NCBI GenBank assembly: GCA_009377495.1
Contig: WHTZ01000005.1
Span: 104,837 to 168,836 of the forward strand
DNA: 64,000 nt
Reading direction: 5' to 3'
From: Luteitalea sp.
GTDB lineage: Bacteria > Acidobacteriota > Vicinamibacteria > Vicinamibacterales > Vicinamibacteraceae
The notes under the pieces are model-generated. The model was not told the DNA's origin. It ran no database searches and saw only the letters and a program-made list of their open reading frames with translations. Positions 27,985 through 38,253 of this stretch are shown here, piece by piece (the first letter of the stretch is position 1; every line of letters starts with the position of its first letter). A program made the position numbers and the translations under genes.

Positions 27985-30952
27985 ATGCTACGAATACTGC
28001 GTGCAACGATGGTACTGATCGCGTGTTTGGCGGGCTGGAGCTCGCTGGCCGCGGCACAGGGTGGGACAACCGGCACGATCGCCGGTCGCGTGCTCGACAG
28101 TCAGGGGCTGGCGGTCCCTGGTGCCACGGTGACCGTGAGTGGTCCGCAGGGGCAACGCGTCATGGTCACGGACACGCAGGGATCGTTCACACTTCCGTTT
28201 CTCGCACCGGGCACTGGCTACGCCGTGCGTGTGGAGCTGCAGGGGTTCAAGCCTGTGGAGCGCGGCGACATGACTCTCCGCCTCGGACAGACCGTCGAGC
28301 TGACACTGGCGCTGGAGGTCGGGGGCGCAGCCGAGACGGTGGAGGTCACAGCCGCGTCGCCGGTCGTCGACCTCACCACGACCACGACCGGGGCGACGCT
28401 TGACAGCGAACTGCTCCAGGCTATCCCGACCGGCCGGCGGTTCAGCGACACGCTCTTTATCGCGCCGGGGGTCTCGAGCGGCGGCGGCACCGGCGAGGCC
28501 AACCCGTCCTTCTCGGGCGGCAGCGGGCTCGAGAACCTCTATCTGGTGGACGGGGTCAACATCAGCAACACTGGGTACGGCGCGCTCGGTTCGTACTCGA
28601 TTGTGTTCGGCTCGCTCGGCAACGGCCTGCCCTTCGACTTCATGGAGGAAGTACAGGTCAAGACGGCGGGGTACGAGCCGGAGTTCGGGGAGTCCACGGG
28701 CGGGATCACCAACGTCATCACGAAGAGTGGATCGAATACGCTGCGCGGAAGCGCCTTCGGGTACCTCCGGCCAACCGGGCTCCAAGCGGATTTTCCTCAG
28801 GTGACGACGTCCAACGGCACGGTGAACACGACCGAGCTCGAGCAGTGGGATGTGGGCGTCGAGGGTCGGCGGCCCGGTGATCCCAAACAAACTCTTCTTC
28901 TTTGGCGCGATCGATCCGAGCTTCGAAACGCGGACGTTGATCGCGCCGGACGATCCGGACAACTTCCCGCTGCGGGAGCTGGGCGAAGTGGATCGCGACC
29001 GCGACATTCTCAATTATGCCGCCAAGGGCAGTTGGCAGCTCAACGGCCGCAACCGCATTGACGTGTCCGTCTTTGGCGATCCCGGCACTGGCGACGCTGG
29101 ACCCCAGCGACCCATTGCGCTGCTGAACCAGGATACGTCCAAATTCAGCGAGATCAGCGAGTTCGGCGGCCACAACCAGAGCGTGCGTTGGAACGGGATC
29201 ATCACGCCGAGCTGGTTCGTCGAAGCCTCGTTCTCCCGCGCGCAGAATGACTTCGTCGAGGCGCCGGCGGCCGACGTCTGGTCGTTCGTCGACAACGCCG
29301 TGCCAGTCAACCAGCCTCAGGCGATCTCCGGAGGGATTGGCTTTTTCGAGGATTTTGACAACGAGAATCTGCAGTATCAGGTGAAGTCGACGTATCTCTT
29401 CCACGGCGGTGGCGAGCACCAGATCAAGGGCGGTTTCATCTTCGAGGACATTAGCTTTGACACGGTCACAGAGCGGTCGGGTCCACCCATCACGCTGGCG
29501 GACGGCCAGCAGACGATCACTGGAGCTCAGGTCAACATCATTCCCGACCCGACCTTCGGGCAGATCTTCCGCGTCGTCCGCGCCAACCTCAGTAACGTGA
29601 ACGACACGACGCAGGACTACCTCAGCCTGTTCGTGCAGGACCAATGGCGGGTGGGCAACCGCTTGACGGTCATCGGCGGTCTGCGCTGGGACCGGCAGAA
29701 GCTGGAAGGACTCTTCGAGGACTTCACCTGGGACGAGAACTTCGCGCCCCGCATCGGCGGGACCGTCGACCTGCTCGGCGACGGGAGGGTGAAGGTGTCC
29801 GGCAACTTTGGGCGCTATTACGCGAAGATCCCGAACGACATTGCCGTCCGTTCGCTGGGTGCCGATGCCGGCGTGACCCGCGCCGACTACTTCGACGCCG
29901 CGCTCACCCAACCGATCCCCGATGGTATTGAGGCCGGCAACCAGACGGTCCATTTGCAGTTCGCTGGGCTGGAGCCGGCGCAATTCGACCCGGACATGAA
30001 CGGTGCGTCATTCGATGAGGGCGTCGTCGGTGTCGAGTATGAGGCGCTACCGGGTCTCAATCTCGGCGTTCGCTATATCGGCCGCCGGCTGAACGACGTC
30101 GTCGAAGACATCGGGTTTTCGCCCCTCTCGGCCTTCTTGCTCGGGTCCGCGTCTGTGGAGTTCCTGGTGACGAACCCAAGCGCTGACAGCCCGGTGGATC
30201 CGGGACTCGACGCGAGCCACGTGGACCCAGTCCGCGACTATGACGCCGTTGAGGTCACGGCTGACAAGCGCTTCGGCGACAACTGGCGCCTGCAGACCTC
30301 CTATCGCTGGGGCAAGCTCGAAGGCAACTACGAAGGCTTCTTCCGGAACGACAACGGCCAGTCGGATCCGGGCATCACGTCGCTCTTCGATTTTCCGCCC
30401 ATCGATCCGGCCTTTCTGACGCTCGCGGAAGACGCGGGGATCAGCGTCAGGGGTAACCCACGATTCCTCGGTGAAGTGGGACCGCTGCCGAACGACCGCC
30501 GGCACCAGTTCAAAGCATTCGGCAGCTATGTCTTTCCATTCGGGTTGAATCTGGGCGGCGGGGTCATCGCCAGCTCGGGCGTGCCGTTGACGCCACTCGC
30601 CTCGAATCCGGTGTTTGGCAACGATAGCGAGATTCCGGAGGTCCCCCGCGGATCGGGCTTTCAGACCGTAGACGGGTTCAAGGAACGGACCGAGACCGCG
30701 TACACCATTGACTTCCACACCGACTACGCGTTCCGGCTACCGACCGGCCAACGCATCACGGCAATTCTCGACATCTTCAATCTCTTCGACATCGATCGCG
30801 TGATTGCCTACGATCCTCGGACCGAGCTCGGACCGGGCGAACCCGGCCTCGAGAACCCAGACTTCGGCGCGGCCGGTTCCGACGGTAACCAGACACTGGC
30901 GGCCATCCAGGAGCCGTTCCAAGCCCGAATTGGCGTCCGGTTTGAGTTTTAG
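27985..30952 (+). CDS. TonB-dependent receptor with carboxypeptidase-regulatory N-terminus, frameshifted
   Basis: About 988 aa if one base is removed near 28863-28867, where GTCGAGGGTCGGCGG should read GTCGAGGTCGGCGG to give V-G-G-P-V-I-P-N-K-L-F-F-F-G. Order: signal peptide, CarboxypepD_reg domain (residues ~30-115), plug domain, TonB-dependent barrel, ending in a C-terminal aromatic (V-R-F-E-F). Outer-membrane importer of an unknown, possibly glycan or peptide, ligand. The BNR-repeat gene starts 50 nt downstream and is probably co-transcribed. The frameshift may be an assembly error or a real recent lesion. Confidence 0.85.
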
Positions 30953-31002
30953 TTTAGAGAACGGGTGTTGATTCTTTGTCGACAGCTTTCGGGGGGTGTG
31001 CC

Positions 31003-32107
31003 ATGGCACGAGGGAGGCGACGATGCCAGGCCGTACTGGTCGTCCTGGTGCTAGCCGCGTTTGGCGGCGTGATGCTCGGCCGCGCGCAGGTCCAACCTGC
31101 GCCGCCGTTCGACAAGGGTGAGGAGATCACCGTACCCGAACTGATTGAGGTCCACGAGACAGACGCCAGAGGCGGTAGCTTCAGTGGAATAGGTCCACCG
31201 CCGCGCGTGAGCACCAACGTGCGGACCAACGATCTCCAGCGATTCTTTCCCGATGGTCTCATCGGGCGATCCGAAACGAGCATCGTCGCCAGCCGGAACA
31301 GCCAACGGCTCGTCGCGGGCTGGAACGACGCCGACGGTTTCTGTGCGCTCGGCACGGACTGCACGATCACGCAGCTCGGGCTGACGGGCTTTACGTTTTC
31401 CGCCGATGGTGGAAAATCGTGGACCGACGGGGGTGCGCCGCCGCTCTTTGACGACATCTTTACGTTCGGCGATCCGTGGCTCGACCGCGGCGGCTTCGAC
31501 AACAACACGATCTACCTCTCGAGCATCGGCAGCGACCTGGGCACCAGCCAGTTCGGCATGAGCATCCCGGCGTCGGTTCAGCGGCGCAGGCGAGTTTGCC
31601 TGGGAAGACGTGCGCTTCGTGACGCCGACGGTCACGTCCGGACCCGGCGGAGGAGACTTCCTCGACAAGGAGGCCATCGCGGCGGCGAAGGACGGCAGCG
31701 GCGTCGTGATCCTGTCGCTGACCAACTTCCTCGATCTCTCCGCGCGGAACCAGTGTCCCGACGCGTCGCCGAGTGGCTTCGGGCAGATCGAGGTGTTCCG
31801 GTCGACAGATGGTGGCGACACGTACCAGGGGTCCATCGTCATTGGCCCCGACCTCACCGACTTTGCCGCAGATCCCAACTGCAACGCCGGTGTCTCGCAG
31901 CAAAGCTCATCGCCAGCGTTCGGCCCCAACGGCGAGGTGTACGTGGTCTGGGAACGTGGCCCGTGGTTCGACCTCACAGACGTCTCGGCGGACGCGGAGA
32001 TTGTCGTCGCCACATCGCTGGACGGTGGCGCGACGTTCGGCCCGCCGATGGTCGTGGACCGAATCAACCATATGCGCGGTGCGCCACCCGTGGCGCTCCT
32101 CCTCTGA
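31003..32107 (+). pseudogene. Secreted BNR/sialidase-like beta-propeller protein, frameshifted and truncated
   Basis: Signal peptide after ATG 31003, then BNR/Asp-box style repeats (S-A-D-G-G-K-S-W and S-T-D-G-G-D-T-Y). The frame changes by +1 near 31575-31590: the first part ends around I-P-A-S-V-Q and the second resumes with G-E-F-A-W-E-D-V-R-F-V. It stops at 32107, shorter than most such propellers; an IS110-family transposase gene lies about 480 nt on. Related frame pieces after 32107 are too weak to assign. Function presumably paired with the upstream receptor; enzymatic activity not shown. Confidence 0.65.
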
Positions 32108-32591
32108 GATCGGCGTCCGCGCGTGGGCGCGCGGTTCAACGATCGGGGTGTCCGAGGTTCCATGCGGCGGTTCTTGAATACGCATGGACCATCTAACCCC
32201 GGTATTTTCGGCCTCATGTACGCCTCCAGAGGCTGCGGAATCGGCCTGAGGGTTTCCCCGCGACCTTTCCTTGGCCGCCGACAGGCGCCACGGGGCCGTA
32301 TGTGCCTCCAGGAGGCATCCTGGCGCGAGGTCTTGATTACGACGCGCTCCCCGAAGAATTCCTGTCAAGTTCTCCATGACCGATGGTCTCCACGGCGGAT
32401 GAAACAGGTAGCCTGGAGGGACGCATCGGCAAGAGGTCGGCATTTTTGGTGGTGCCGTGAGCCCGTTGTCAAGTTGGACTGGGAGCTGGTGCGCACCACG
32501 GACTGTGGCCCGGCCCTTGGGGCAGGCCGGAGCACGCTTTGGAGACGGCAGAGCACGCCAGCTCCGCGCCGATGGGGACAGGAGGAATCCC
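32108..32591. other. Region upstream of the IS110-family transposase (left end; possible bridge-RNA locus)
   Basis: No supported gene. In IS110-group elements the long non-coding left end before the transposase encodes the bridge RNA that pairs with target and donor DNA. The ~180 nt before 32592 contain short inverted repeats such as GGCCCGGCCC...GGGGCAGGCC, but I cannot fold or delimit an RNA by eye. The left boundary of the element is not resolved. Confidence 0.35.
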
Positions 32592-33818
32592 ATGGACGTC
32601 ATGCATCAGCGGTGTGCGGGATTGGCTGTGCACAAGGATGAAGTCGTCGCCTGCGCGCGCGTGGTCGCCCAGGGTCGGGTGACCCGCACGGCCGCGCGCT
32701 TTCCGACCACGACGCGCGGCTTGCTGGCCTTGAGCGACTGGCTCACGGCGCAGCGGATTCCGATCGCGGTGCTCGAGGCGACGGGGGTGTATTGGAAACC
32801 GGTGTGGCACATCCTCGAGGCGAGCGTCGAGTTGGTGTTGGCCAATGCCGCCCACGTCCGGGCGGTGCCGGGCCGCAAGACCGACATGAACGATGCCACG
32901 TGGCTCGCGGACTTACTCGCCCACGGGCTCATTCGCGGCAGCTTTGTGCCGCCGGCGCCGATTCAAGCGTTGCGCGATCTGACGCGGACCCGGAAGCAAC
33001 TCGTCCGGCAGGTCGCACAGCACACGCAGCGCCTCCAGAAGACGCTGGAGGACGCCAACATCAAGATCACGGGCCTGGTCAGCGACCTGCTCGGCGTCAG
33101 CGGGCGGGCGTTGCTCACGGGGCTGATTGCCGGCGAGACCGATCCTGACCAGCTCCTTGCGCGGACGACGGGCAAGTTACGGGCCGAGCCGGCCCGGTTG
33201 CGCGACGCCCTGCAGGGGCGCGTGACGGCGCACCACCGCTTTCTGCTGCAGCTGCACCTCGATCAAATCCGGGCCCTGGAGGCGGGGATCCAGACGATCG
33301 ACGCTCGCCTGCAGACGCTGGTCGCGCCCTTTCGTCCCCTGATCGAGCACCTCTGCACCATGCCCGGCGTGAGCACGGTGGTCGCCCAGACCCTGCTCGC
33401 CGAGCTCGGCACGGACATGGCGCGCTTTCCCACTTCGGCCCATGTCGTTTCCTGGGCCGGGCTCTGTCCGCGGCTGGACGAAAGCGCCGGGAAACGCCGG
33501 TCGACCCGCGTGCGCCACGGCGCGCCCTGGCTCAAAACGGTCATGGTGCAAGCGGCGTGGGCGGCGGTCCGCCGACGCGACAGCTATCCGCGCGCCCAAT
33601 TCCACCGGCTCAAGGCCCGGCGCGGCCCCAAGAAAGCCCTCGTGGCCGTGGCCGCCTCCTTGCTGACCGTCGCGTATGTCCTGCTCCGGGATCAGGTCGA
33701 CTATCGGGACCTCGGCCCGCACCACGTTGACGCGCTCGACAAAGGGCGCGCGGCGCGCCGGCTCACCCGGCGTCTGGAAGCCCTCGGCTTCACGGTGACC
33801 CTCAACGACGCCGCCTAA
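32592..33818 (+). CDS. IS110-family transposase
   Basis: 408 aa from ATG 32592 with GGAGG upstream. The N-terminal DEDD (RuvC-like) domain shows G-L-A-V-H-K-D, L-E-A-T-G-V-Y-W and K-T-D-M-N-D-A; the C-terminal Transposase_20 domain shows M-P-G-V-S-T-V-V-A and the conserved Ser region (F-P-T-S-A-H-V-V-S-W-A-G-L-C-P). The reading frame is intact and full length, so the element may be active. A decayed second copy of its 3' end lies about 240 bp downstream. Confidence 0.95.
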   Translation: MDVMHQRCAGLAVHKDEVVACARVVAQGRVTRTAARFPTTTRGLLALSDWLTAQRIPIAVLEATGVYWKPVWHILEASVELVLANAAHVRAVPGRKTDMNDATWLADLLAHGLIRGSFVPPAPIQALRDLTRTRKQLVRQVAQHTQRLQKTLEDANIKITGLVSDLLGVSGRALLTGLIAGETDPDQLLARTTGKLRAEPARLRDALQGRVTAHHRFLLQLHLDQIRALEAGIQTIDARLQTLVAPFRPLIEHLCTMPGVSTVVAQTLLAELGTDMARFPTSAHVVSWAGLCPRLDESAGKRRSTRVRHGAPWLKTVMVQAAWAAVRRRDSYPRAQFHRLKARRGPKKALVAVAASLLTVAYVLLRDQVDYRDLGPHHVDALDKGRAARRLTRRLEALGFTVTLNDAA

Positions 33819-33998
33819 CGCGGCGCCGAGGCGGCCGCTCGCCGCGACGGGAGGAAAGCGTTGGCCACCTAAGTTTACGCGCGGGCCCCCAGGCCTGCGG
33901 CTGAAGGCCCGCTGCCGGCTCACAATGGCTGTTGTCCCCGTGGCCGCCGCCGTGTGGACGGCGGTGTCGGTCATCCTCTGCCCTGCGGTCGACGTCGT

Positions 33999-34070
33999 CG
34001 GCTGACACAACCACTAGAAGCGCTGCGCTTCACCGTCACTCAACGCCGCGTAGGCGCGACACCGAGGCTC
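33999..34070 (+). mobile_element. Diverged duplicate of an IS110-type transposase 3' end
   Basis: Translates as L-T-Q-P-L-E-A-L-R-F-T-V-T, matching the end of the intact transposase (L-T-R-R-L-E-A-L-G-F-T-V-T), and the following GACACCGAGGC resembles the sequence after the intact stop codon (GGCGCCGAGGC). About 240 bp separates the two tails, so a related IS once ended here. The stretch 33819-34164 otherwise holds no gene. Confidence 0.65.
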
Positions 34071-34164
34071 CGGAGCGGGAGTTTCTTTGGAGCAAAAAGT
34101 GGGTCTAGTGGCCAGTGGTCAGCGGTTCCTTCTGCAGCTGGCCGCGCGGCCAGTTCATGGGAGG

Positions 34165-34510
34165 CTAACGACCGGTGAGTGTCCGCGTTCCGGGGATGTG
34201 CTCCAAGCCCCAGCCCATCACCGCCCGGAGCACCACACGCAGAGCCCTTCCCTTCTCGGTCAGCGCATAGGCGTAGCGGACCGGCCGCTGCTGGTAGGGT
34301 GAGCTCGTCACCAGCCCTGCCTCTTGGAGGCGGCGGAGGCGATCCGCCAGGATGTTGGTGGGGATCTTCTCGGGTGAGGCGAGCAACTCGCTGTACGTCG
34401 TTCTGCCGCGAAGCAGATCGCGGACGACGAGGAGCGTCCACTTGTCGCCGACGAGGTCGAGCGCGTTCGCAACGGGGGCAAGGAGAGCGGCGCCGCATGG
34501 CTACTTGCAT
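34165..34510 (-). CDS. HxlR-family transcriptional regulator with a homopolymer frameshift
   Basis: About 115 aa (110 if the ATG at 34498 is used). With one base removed from the five-G run at 34474-34478 the minus strand reads C-P-V-A-N-A-L-D-L-V-G-D-K-W-T-L-L-V-V-R-D-L-L, the HxlR winged-helix core, then N-I-L-A-D-R-L-R-R-L and Y-A-L-T-E-K-G. As given, the start and the core are in different frames. A homopolymer miscall is the simplest reason. TATAAT lies about 10 nt before ATG 34498. Palindromic sites at 34503-34556 suggest autoregulation. Confidence 0.8.
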
Positions 34511-34556
34511 TATACAAGTGACTCCGCTACCCTAGACTCACTTGCATATTGCAAGT
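34503..34556. promoter_or_regulatory. Two palindromic sites upstream of the HxlR gene
   Basis: ACTTG-N7-CAAGT at 34503-34519 (enclosing TATAAT on the minus strand) and the perfect ACTTGCA-TAT-TGCAAGT at 34540-34556, with centres about 37 bp apart. Likely operators for the adjacent regulator. Confidence 0.6.
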
Positions 34557-34727
34557 TAGTTGCTGGAGTGGGCGGTTCCCCACGATCCACATCGTGTACG
34601 GCGTGTTCGGGTTTGCATCTGGCCATTCCTGCGTCTTCCAACCGACGATCTCCCCGTAGAAGCGCATCGCTCCTGCCGGATCGCTGGTGGTCAGGTCGTA
34701 CCAGACGTTTTGTCCCTTCTTCGCCAT
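34527..34727 (-). pseudogene. VOC (glyoxalase/bleomycin resistance) family protein, N-terminal fragment
   Basis: From ATG 34727 (with GAGGGG upstream) about 54 codons match the first VOC half-module: V-W-Y-D-L-T-T-S-D-P-A-G-A-M-R-F-Y and G-W-K-T-Q-E-W. Similarity stops near 34565, where the frame runs into the palindromic operator region and ends. Normal proteins are 120-270 aa, so more than half is missing. A deletion has probably joined this fragment to the regulator's upstream region. Confidence 0.7.
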
Positions 34728-34921
34728 CGTTTCCCCTCTTTCGCTCAAATAATCAGAACGATTGGCCGGTCAACGGCTCCCGTTCTTCTCCACTAGCCTA
34801 TTCGTCAAGGCTAGCCGTACGTCTCATCAATTCTCTCGGGATGCCGATCCCGGAACCAAGTATCCGCCTGCGCCGTCCAAGAGTCCTAAACCGGGAGCCC
34901 GCTTGACTGGCTAGTCGTAGC

Positions 34922-34981
34922 GCAGGCCTTTAGGCCTGCCTGCTGAGGCTTGGCGGCGCGATTGGCAGGCCTGAAGGCCTG
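34922..34981. repeat. Two palindromic hairpins (CTNNAG family)
   Basis: GCAGGCCT-TT-AGGCCTGC (34922-34939) and CAGGCCT-GA-AGGCCTG (34966-34981). They lie in the 34728-35067 gap between the VOC fragment and the ADOP fragment; I see no gene in that gap. Confidence 0.7.
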
Positions 34982-35067
34982 TCTCGCACCGCTGAAAGGA
35001 GTCCCTGATGCCTGCTGTCCGCGAGTTGTGGCTGGCAGCCCGACTGTTGACCCGGGCGCCCGGGACG

Positions 35068-35669
35068 GCGGGCTCGACGCCGAGCCGCGCCCGACGTTCT
35101 ACGCGGATTACCGGCAGCGGCCTTTCATGACGTTCGACTTCACCCTCGTGCTGCACACATCTGTCGAACCCACATCGGTCGTCGCTGATGCGCGTCGCGT
35201 GATTAGCGAGCTCGCACCGGAGGCGCCTCCTCGATTCCGAACCGTGACTGAGGTTGTCAGTGGGTCGACGGCCGGCCGTCGCTTTACGTTTGCTCTAACG
35301 GGCTTCTTCGCCACGGCTGCAATGCTACTGGCCGTGCTCGGCGTGTACGGCGTGCTGTCGTACCTCGTGGCACAGCGCAGCCACGAGCTCGGCATCCGCA
35401 TGGCGCTCGGGGCGCGGCCCTTTCACGTATACCGCCTTGTGCTCGGCGAGGCCTTCTGGCTCGTGGGGCTCGGACTCGTGCTCGGCGTAGCAGCCGCCTT
35501 GGCGATGGCACGTGTGCTCGACGGGATGCTATTTGGCGTCACGTCGACCGATGGCCTGACTTACGTCACGGTGGCGCTCGGTCTGGCGCTCGCGGCGCTG
35601 GCCGCCAGCCAGTTGCCTGCAATCCGCGCCACGCATGCGGACCCCATGCGAGCGCTGCGCGCGGAGTAA
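35068..35669 (+). pseudogene. ADOP permease, C-terminal fragment
   Basis: About 200 codons with the end of an acidobacterial duplicated orphan permease: D-A-E-P-R-P-T-F-Y, then the last FtsX domain (G-F-F-A-T-A-A-M-L-L-A-V-L-G-V-Y-G-V-L-S-Y, the E-L-G-I-R-M-A-L-G-A motif, and M-R-A-L-R-A-E at the end). The ~600 N-terminal residues are missing, and palindromic repeats lie just upstream. A remnant beside the intact paralogue at 35819. Confidence 0.8.
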
Positions 35670-35818
35670 CCGCTATCCATTTTCGAGCGCGTGGTGTCCG
35701 GGAGCGGACGATGCAACGCCGGGACAGAGTAGTGGAAGCCTAGAGTCCCAGGACTCTTGCGCAGACGAGGGTTGGCACCTGCCTTGCTTCGGTGGGAGGA
35801 AGACTGGAGTCATTGGCG

Positions 35819-38206
35819 ATGACAAGCCTCCTGCAGAACGTTCGCTACACGTTCCGCCAGCTCGGTCGGAATCCCACCTTCGCGACGGTCGCAATCCTAA
35901 CCCTGGCGCTCGGGATTGGTGCGAACGCCGCCGTCTTTTCCATCGTGGACGGCGTCCTCTTCCGGTCCCTCCCTTTTCATGAGCCGGAAGACCTCGTCGA
36001 GATACACGGCGTCGACCGGGGAGACGCCTTCCGCCCGCTCTCCCTTCCCCACTACAGCGTCATTCGGAAGGGTGGCGCATTGCAGAAAACTGTGGCAACC
36101 CGGCCGTCGCGCGAGACGCTCGTGGTGCCATCCGAGCGCGCGATCGAGATCAATGTGGCGCGCGCGTCCGACGACTTGCCCGCCGTCCTTGGCGTCGCCC
36201 CACTCCTGGGCCAGAACCCTAGCGCCGCGGACTGGGCGAGCGGGGCCAACGTGCTACTGCTCACCCGATCGCTCTGGCAGTCGATGTTCGGCGCCGATCC
36301 CGGCGTGATCGGTCGGTCTGTGTCCCTGAACGGCAGGCCGTTCATCATCGCCGCCGTGCTACCGGCGAACATCGCCTATCCACCGGGCACGGAGGCGTGG
36401 CGGCCGATGGCCTTGGAGGAGCGAACGGACGATGATCCGGATCATGCGGTTCTCGCGCGTCTCGGTGACGGCGTCAGGCGCAGTCAGGCGGAGGGGGAGA
36501 TCCGGGCGCTCACACGCTCCTATCTGGCATCGGGTGCGAACGAGCCCGCGGGATTGAACGTGCGGATCGCGAACGCTCGCGACAGTCTCGTGCGGAGTGT
36601 CCGCGGACCGCTCTTGATGATCCAGGGTGCGGCGGTGGCCATCCTACTGGTGACATGTCTGAACGTAGCGCACCTCCTCCTCGCCCGCGGCGAAACGCGA
36701 CGGGCAGAGCTCGCCATCCGCGCGGCGTTGGGAGCGAGCTGGCCGCGGCTCCTCGCCAGCCTCGTTACGGAGGCGGCGGTGCTCGCGGCCTTGGGATGCG
36801 CTGCTGGACTGCTCGGTGCGACGCTCGTCCTTCCCGGGCTTCTCGCGCTGGTCCCTGAAGCCGTGCCGCGTCTCAACGAGATCACGATCGACGGCCGGGT
36901 TCTCGGCGCGATGGCGGCGGTGAGCGTTGTGACGTTCGTGGCCTTCTCCGCCTGGCCGGCGCTGCGCGCCGCGAGCGCCCCACCTCGTACCGCGCTGACC
37001 GGTGGACGAGAGGGTGTGGCAAAGCACCGGGAATGGGCATCCCGCGCGCTCGTGGCGAGCCAGGTTGCCCTCTCGACGGTGCTCGTCACCGCAGCCCTCT
37101 TGTTGACCACGAGCTTCGTCCAGCTCGCGCGAGCAGACCGGGGATTCGACGAAACGTCGCTGTTGTATCTCCCCGTTGCTTCATTTCCCGCAGCCGTCGA
37201 GGCAGCGGGCGGCAACAACGCCTACCTCTCCGCTCTTCTGAACACGGTGACCATGACTCCCGGCGTTCGCGCGGCAGCCCTAACCACGCATCCTCCCTCG
37301 TCTATGCGCGCGCTCAACTTCCGCCTCTTCGGTCTCAAAGGGCTGACTGTGTCTCCCGGGGAACGCCCAACGCAAGGAGGTGTGGCGGTCGTCTCTCACA
37401 ACTACTTCGCGACGGCGGGCCTGGCCCTGATCGAGGGGCGAGGATTCACGTCTTTTGACCGGGAAGGTACAGAGGCCGTGGCGATCGTCTCGGAAAGCTT
37501 CGCGCGCGCGTACCTGCCGGATCGGTCGCCGGTCGGTGCCGTCTTCTATCGGACATCCTTGGAGAGCGGCAAACCGACAGCAGTCCGGATTGTCGCCATC
37601 GTCGAAGACACACGCCCCATACCAGGCGAGCCTCACCCAGAGCTCCTCTATCTGCCTTTCGGTCAAGCTGGCTTTGATCCGGGCTTGCTCGTGCGTACCG
37701 CCGGCGACTCCATGGCGACGGCCGCGGCGCTCGAGCGGAGCCTCTGTCGCCTCGACCCAACGCTCCCCACGAACCGCCTCGCACCGCTCGATCCACCAGA
37801 GCGGCTGACCGCAACGCGCTTCCAAGCCTGGACGGTGGGACTCTTCGCAGGGCTGGCCCTGCTTCTGGCTGCGGTGGGCATCTACGGCATCAGCGCCTAC
37901 GCCGTGATCCGCCGGCGACGAGAGATTGGTATTCGCCGCGCGCTCGGAGCCACTGATCGATCCGTGCAGTTGGATGTTCTTCGACGTGCTGCGACCGTCA
38001 CTGCATTCGGCGCTGTCGTTGGTCTCCTTGGAGCGCTATTGGTCTCGGACCTTCTCAGCGGTGTCGTCTTTGGCGTGGATCCCCTCGCGCCTGCGGTGTT
38101 CGTCGCAGCCGCGGCGCTGCTCGCCACGGTCTCCATCCTCGCGGCCTGGCTCCCCGCCCGCCGCGCGGCGCGCGTAGATCCCATGATCGCGTTCCAGGCA
38201 GAATGA
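35819..38206 (+). CDS. ADOP-type ABC transporter permease (MacB/FtsX-like)
   Basis: 795 aa, intact. Two MacB_PCD plus FtsX modules in tandem: N-terminal helix with G-A-N-A-A-V-F-S-I-V-D, periplasmic domain, a three-helix FtsX block near 270-420, then a second helix at about 425-450, a second periplasmic domain and a final FtsX block with E-I-G-I-R-R-A-L-G-A. ADOP proteins carry permease parts without an attached ATPase; an ATP-binding partner is not adjacent. Roles in export of peptides or in MacB-like mechanotransmission are proposed by analogy. ATG 35819 is used because it begins the conserved N-terminus. Confidence 0.9.
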   Translation: MTSLLQNVRYTFRQLGRNPTFATVAILTLALGIGANAAVFSIVDGVLFRSLPFHEPEDLVEIHGVDRGDAFRPLSLPHYSVIRKGGALQKTVATRPSRETLVVPSERAIEINVARASDDLPAVLGVAPLLGQNPSAADWASGANVLLLTRSLWQSMFGADPGVIGRSVSLNGRPFIIAAVLPANIAYPPGTEAWRPMALEERTDDDPDHAVLARLGDGVRRSQAEGEIRALTRSYLASGANEPAGLNVRIANARDSLVRSVRGPLLMIQGAAVAILLVTCLNVAHLLLARGETRRAELAIRAALGASWPRLLASLVTEAAVLAALGCAAGLLGATLVLPGLLALVPEAVPRLNEITIDGRVLGAMAAVSVVTFVAFSAWPALRAASAPPRTALTGGREGVAKHREWASRALVASQVALSTVLVTAALLLTTSFVQLARADRGFDETSLLYLPVASFPAAVEAAGGNNAYLSALLNTVTMTPGVRAAALTTHPPSSMRALNFRLFGLKGLTVSPGERPTQGGVAVVSHNYFATAGLALIEGRGFTSFDREGTEAVAIVSESFARAYLPDRSPVGAVFYRTSLESGKPTAVRIVAIVEDTRPIPGEPHPELLYLPFGQAGFDPGLLVRTAGDSMATAAALERSLCRLDPTLPTNRLAPLDPPERLTATRFQAWTVGLFAGLALLLAAVGIYGISAYAVIRRRREIGIRRALGATDRSVQLDVLRRAATVTAFGAVVGLLGALLVSDLLSGVVFGVDPLAPAVFVAAAALLATVSILAAWLPARRAARVDPMIAFQAE

Positions 38207-38253
38207 CAGACTCGGGATGTTCCCGATCGGCTCCGCCACTGTGCACAAGGGTG

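Noticed and set aside
28718..29983. Long minus-strand frame opposite the TonB receptor
   Set aside because: Antisense shadow; the plus-strand receptor motifs are clear.
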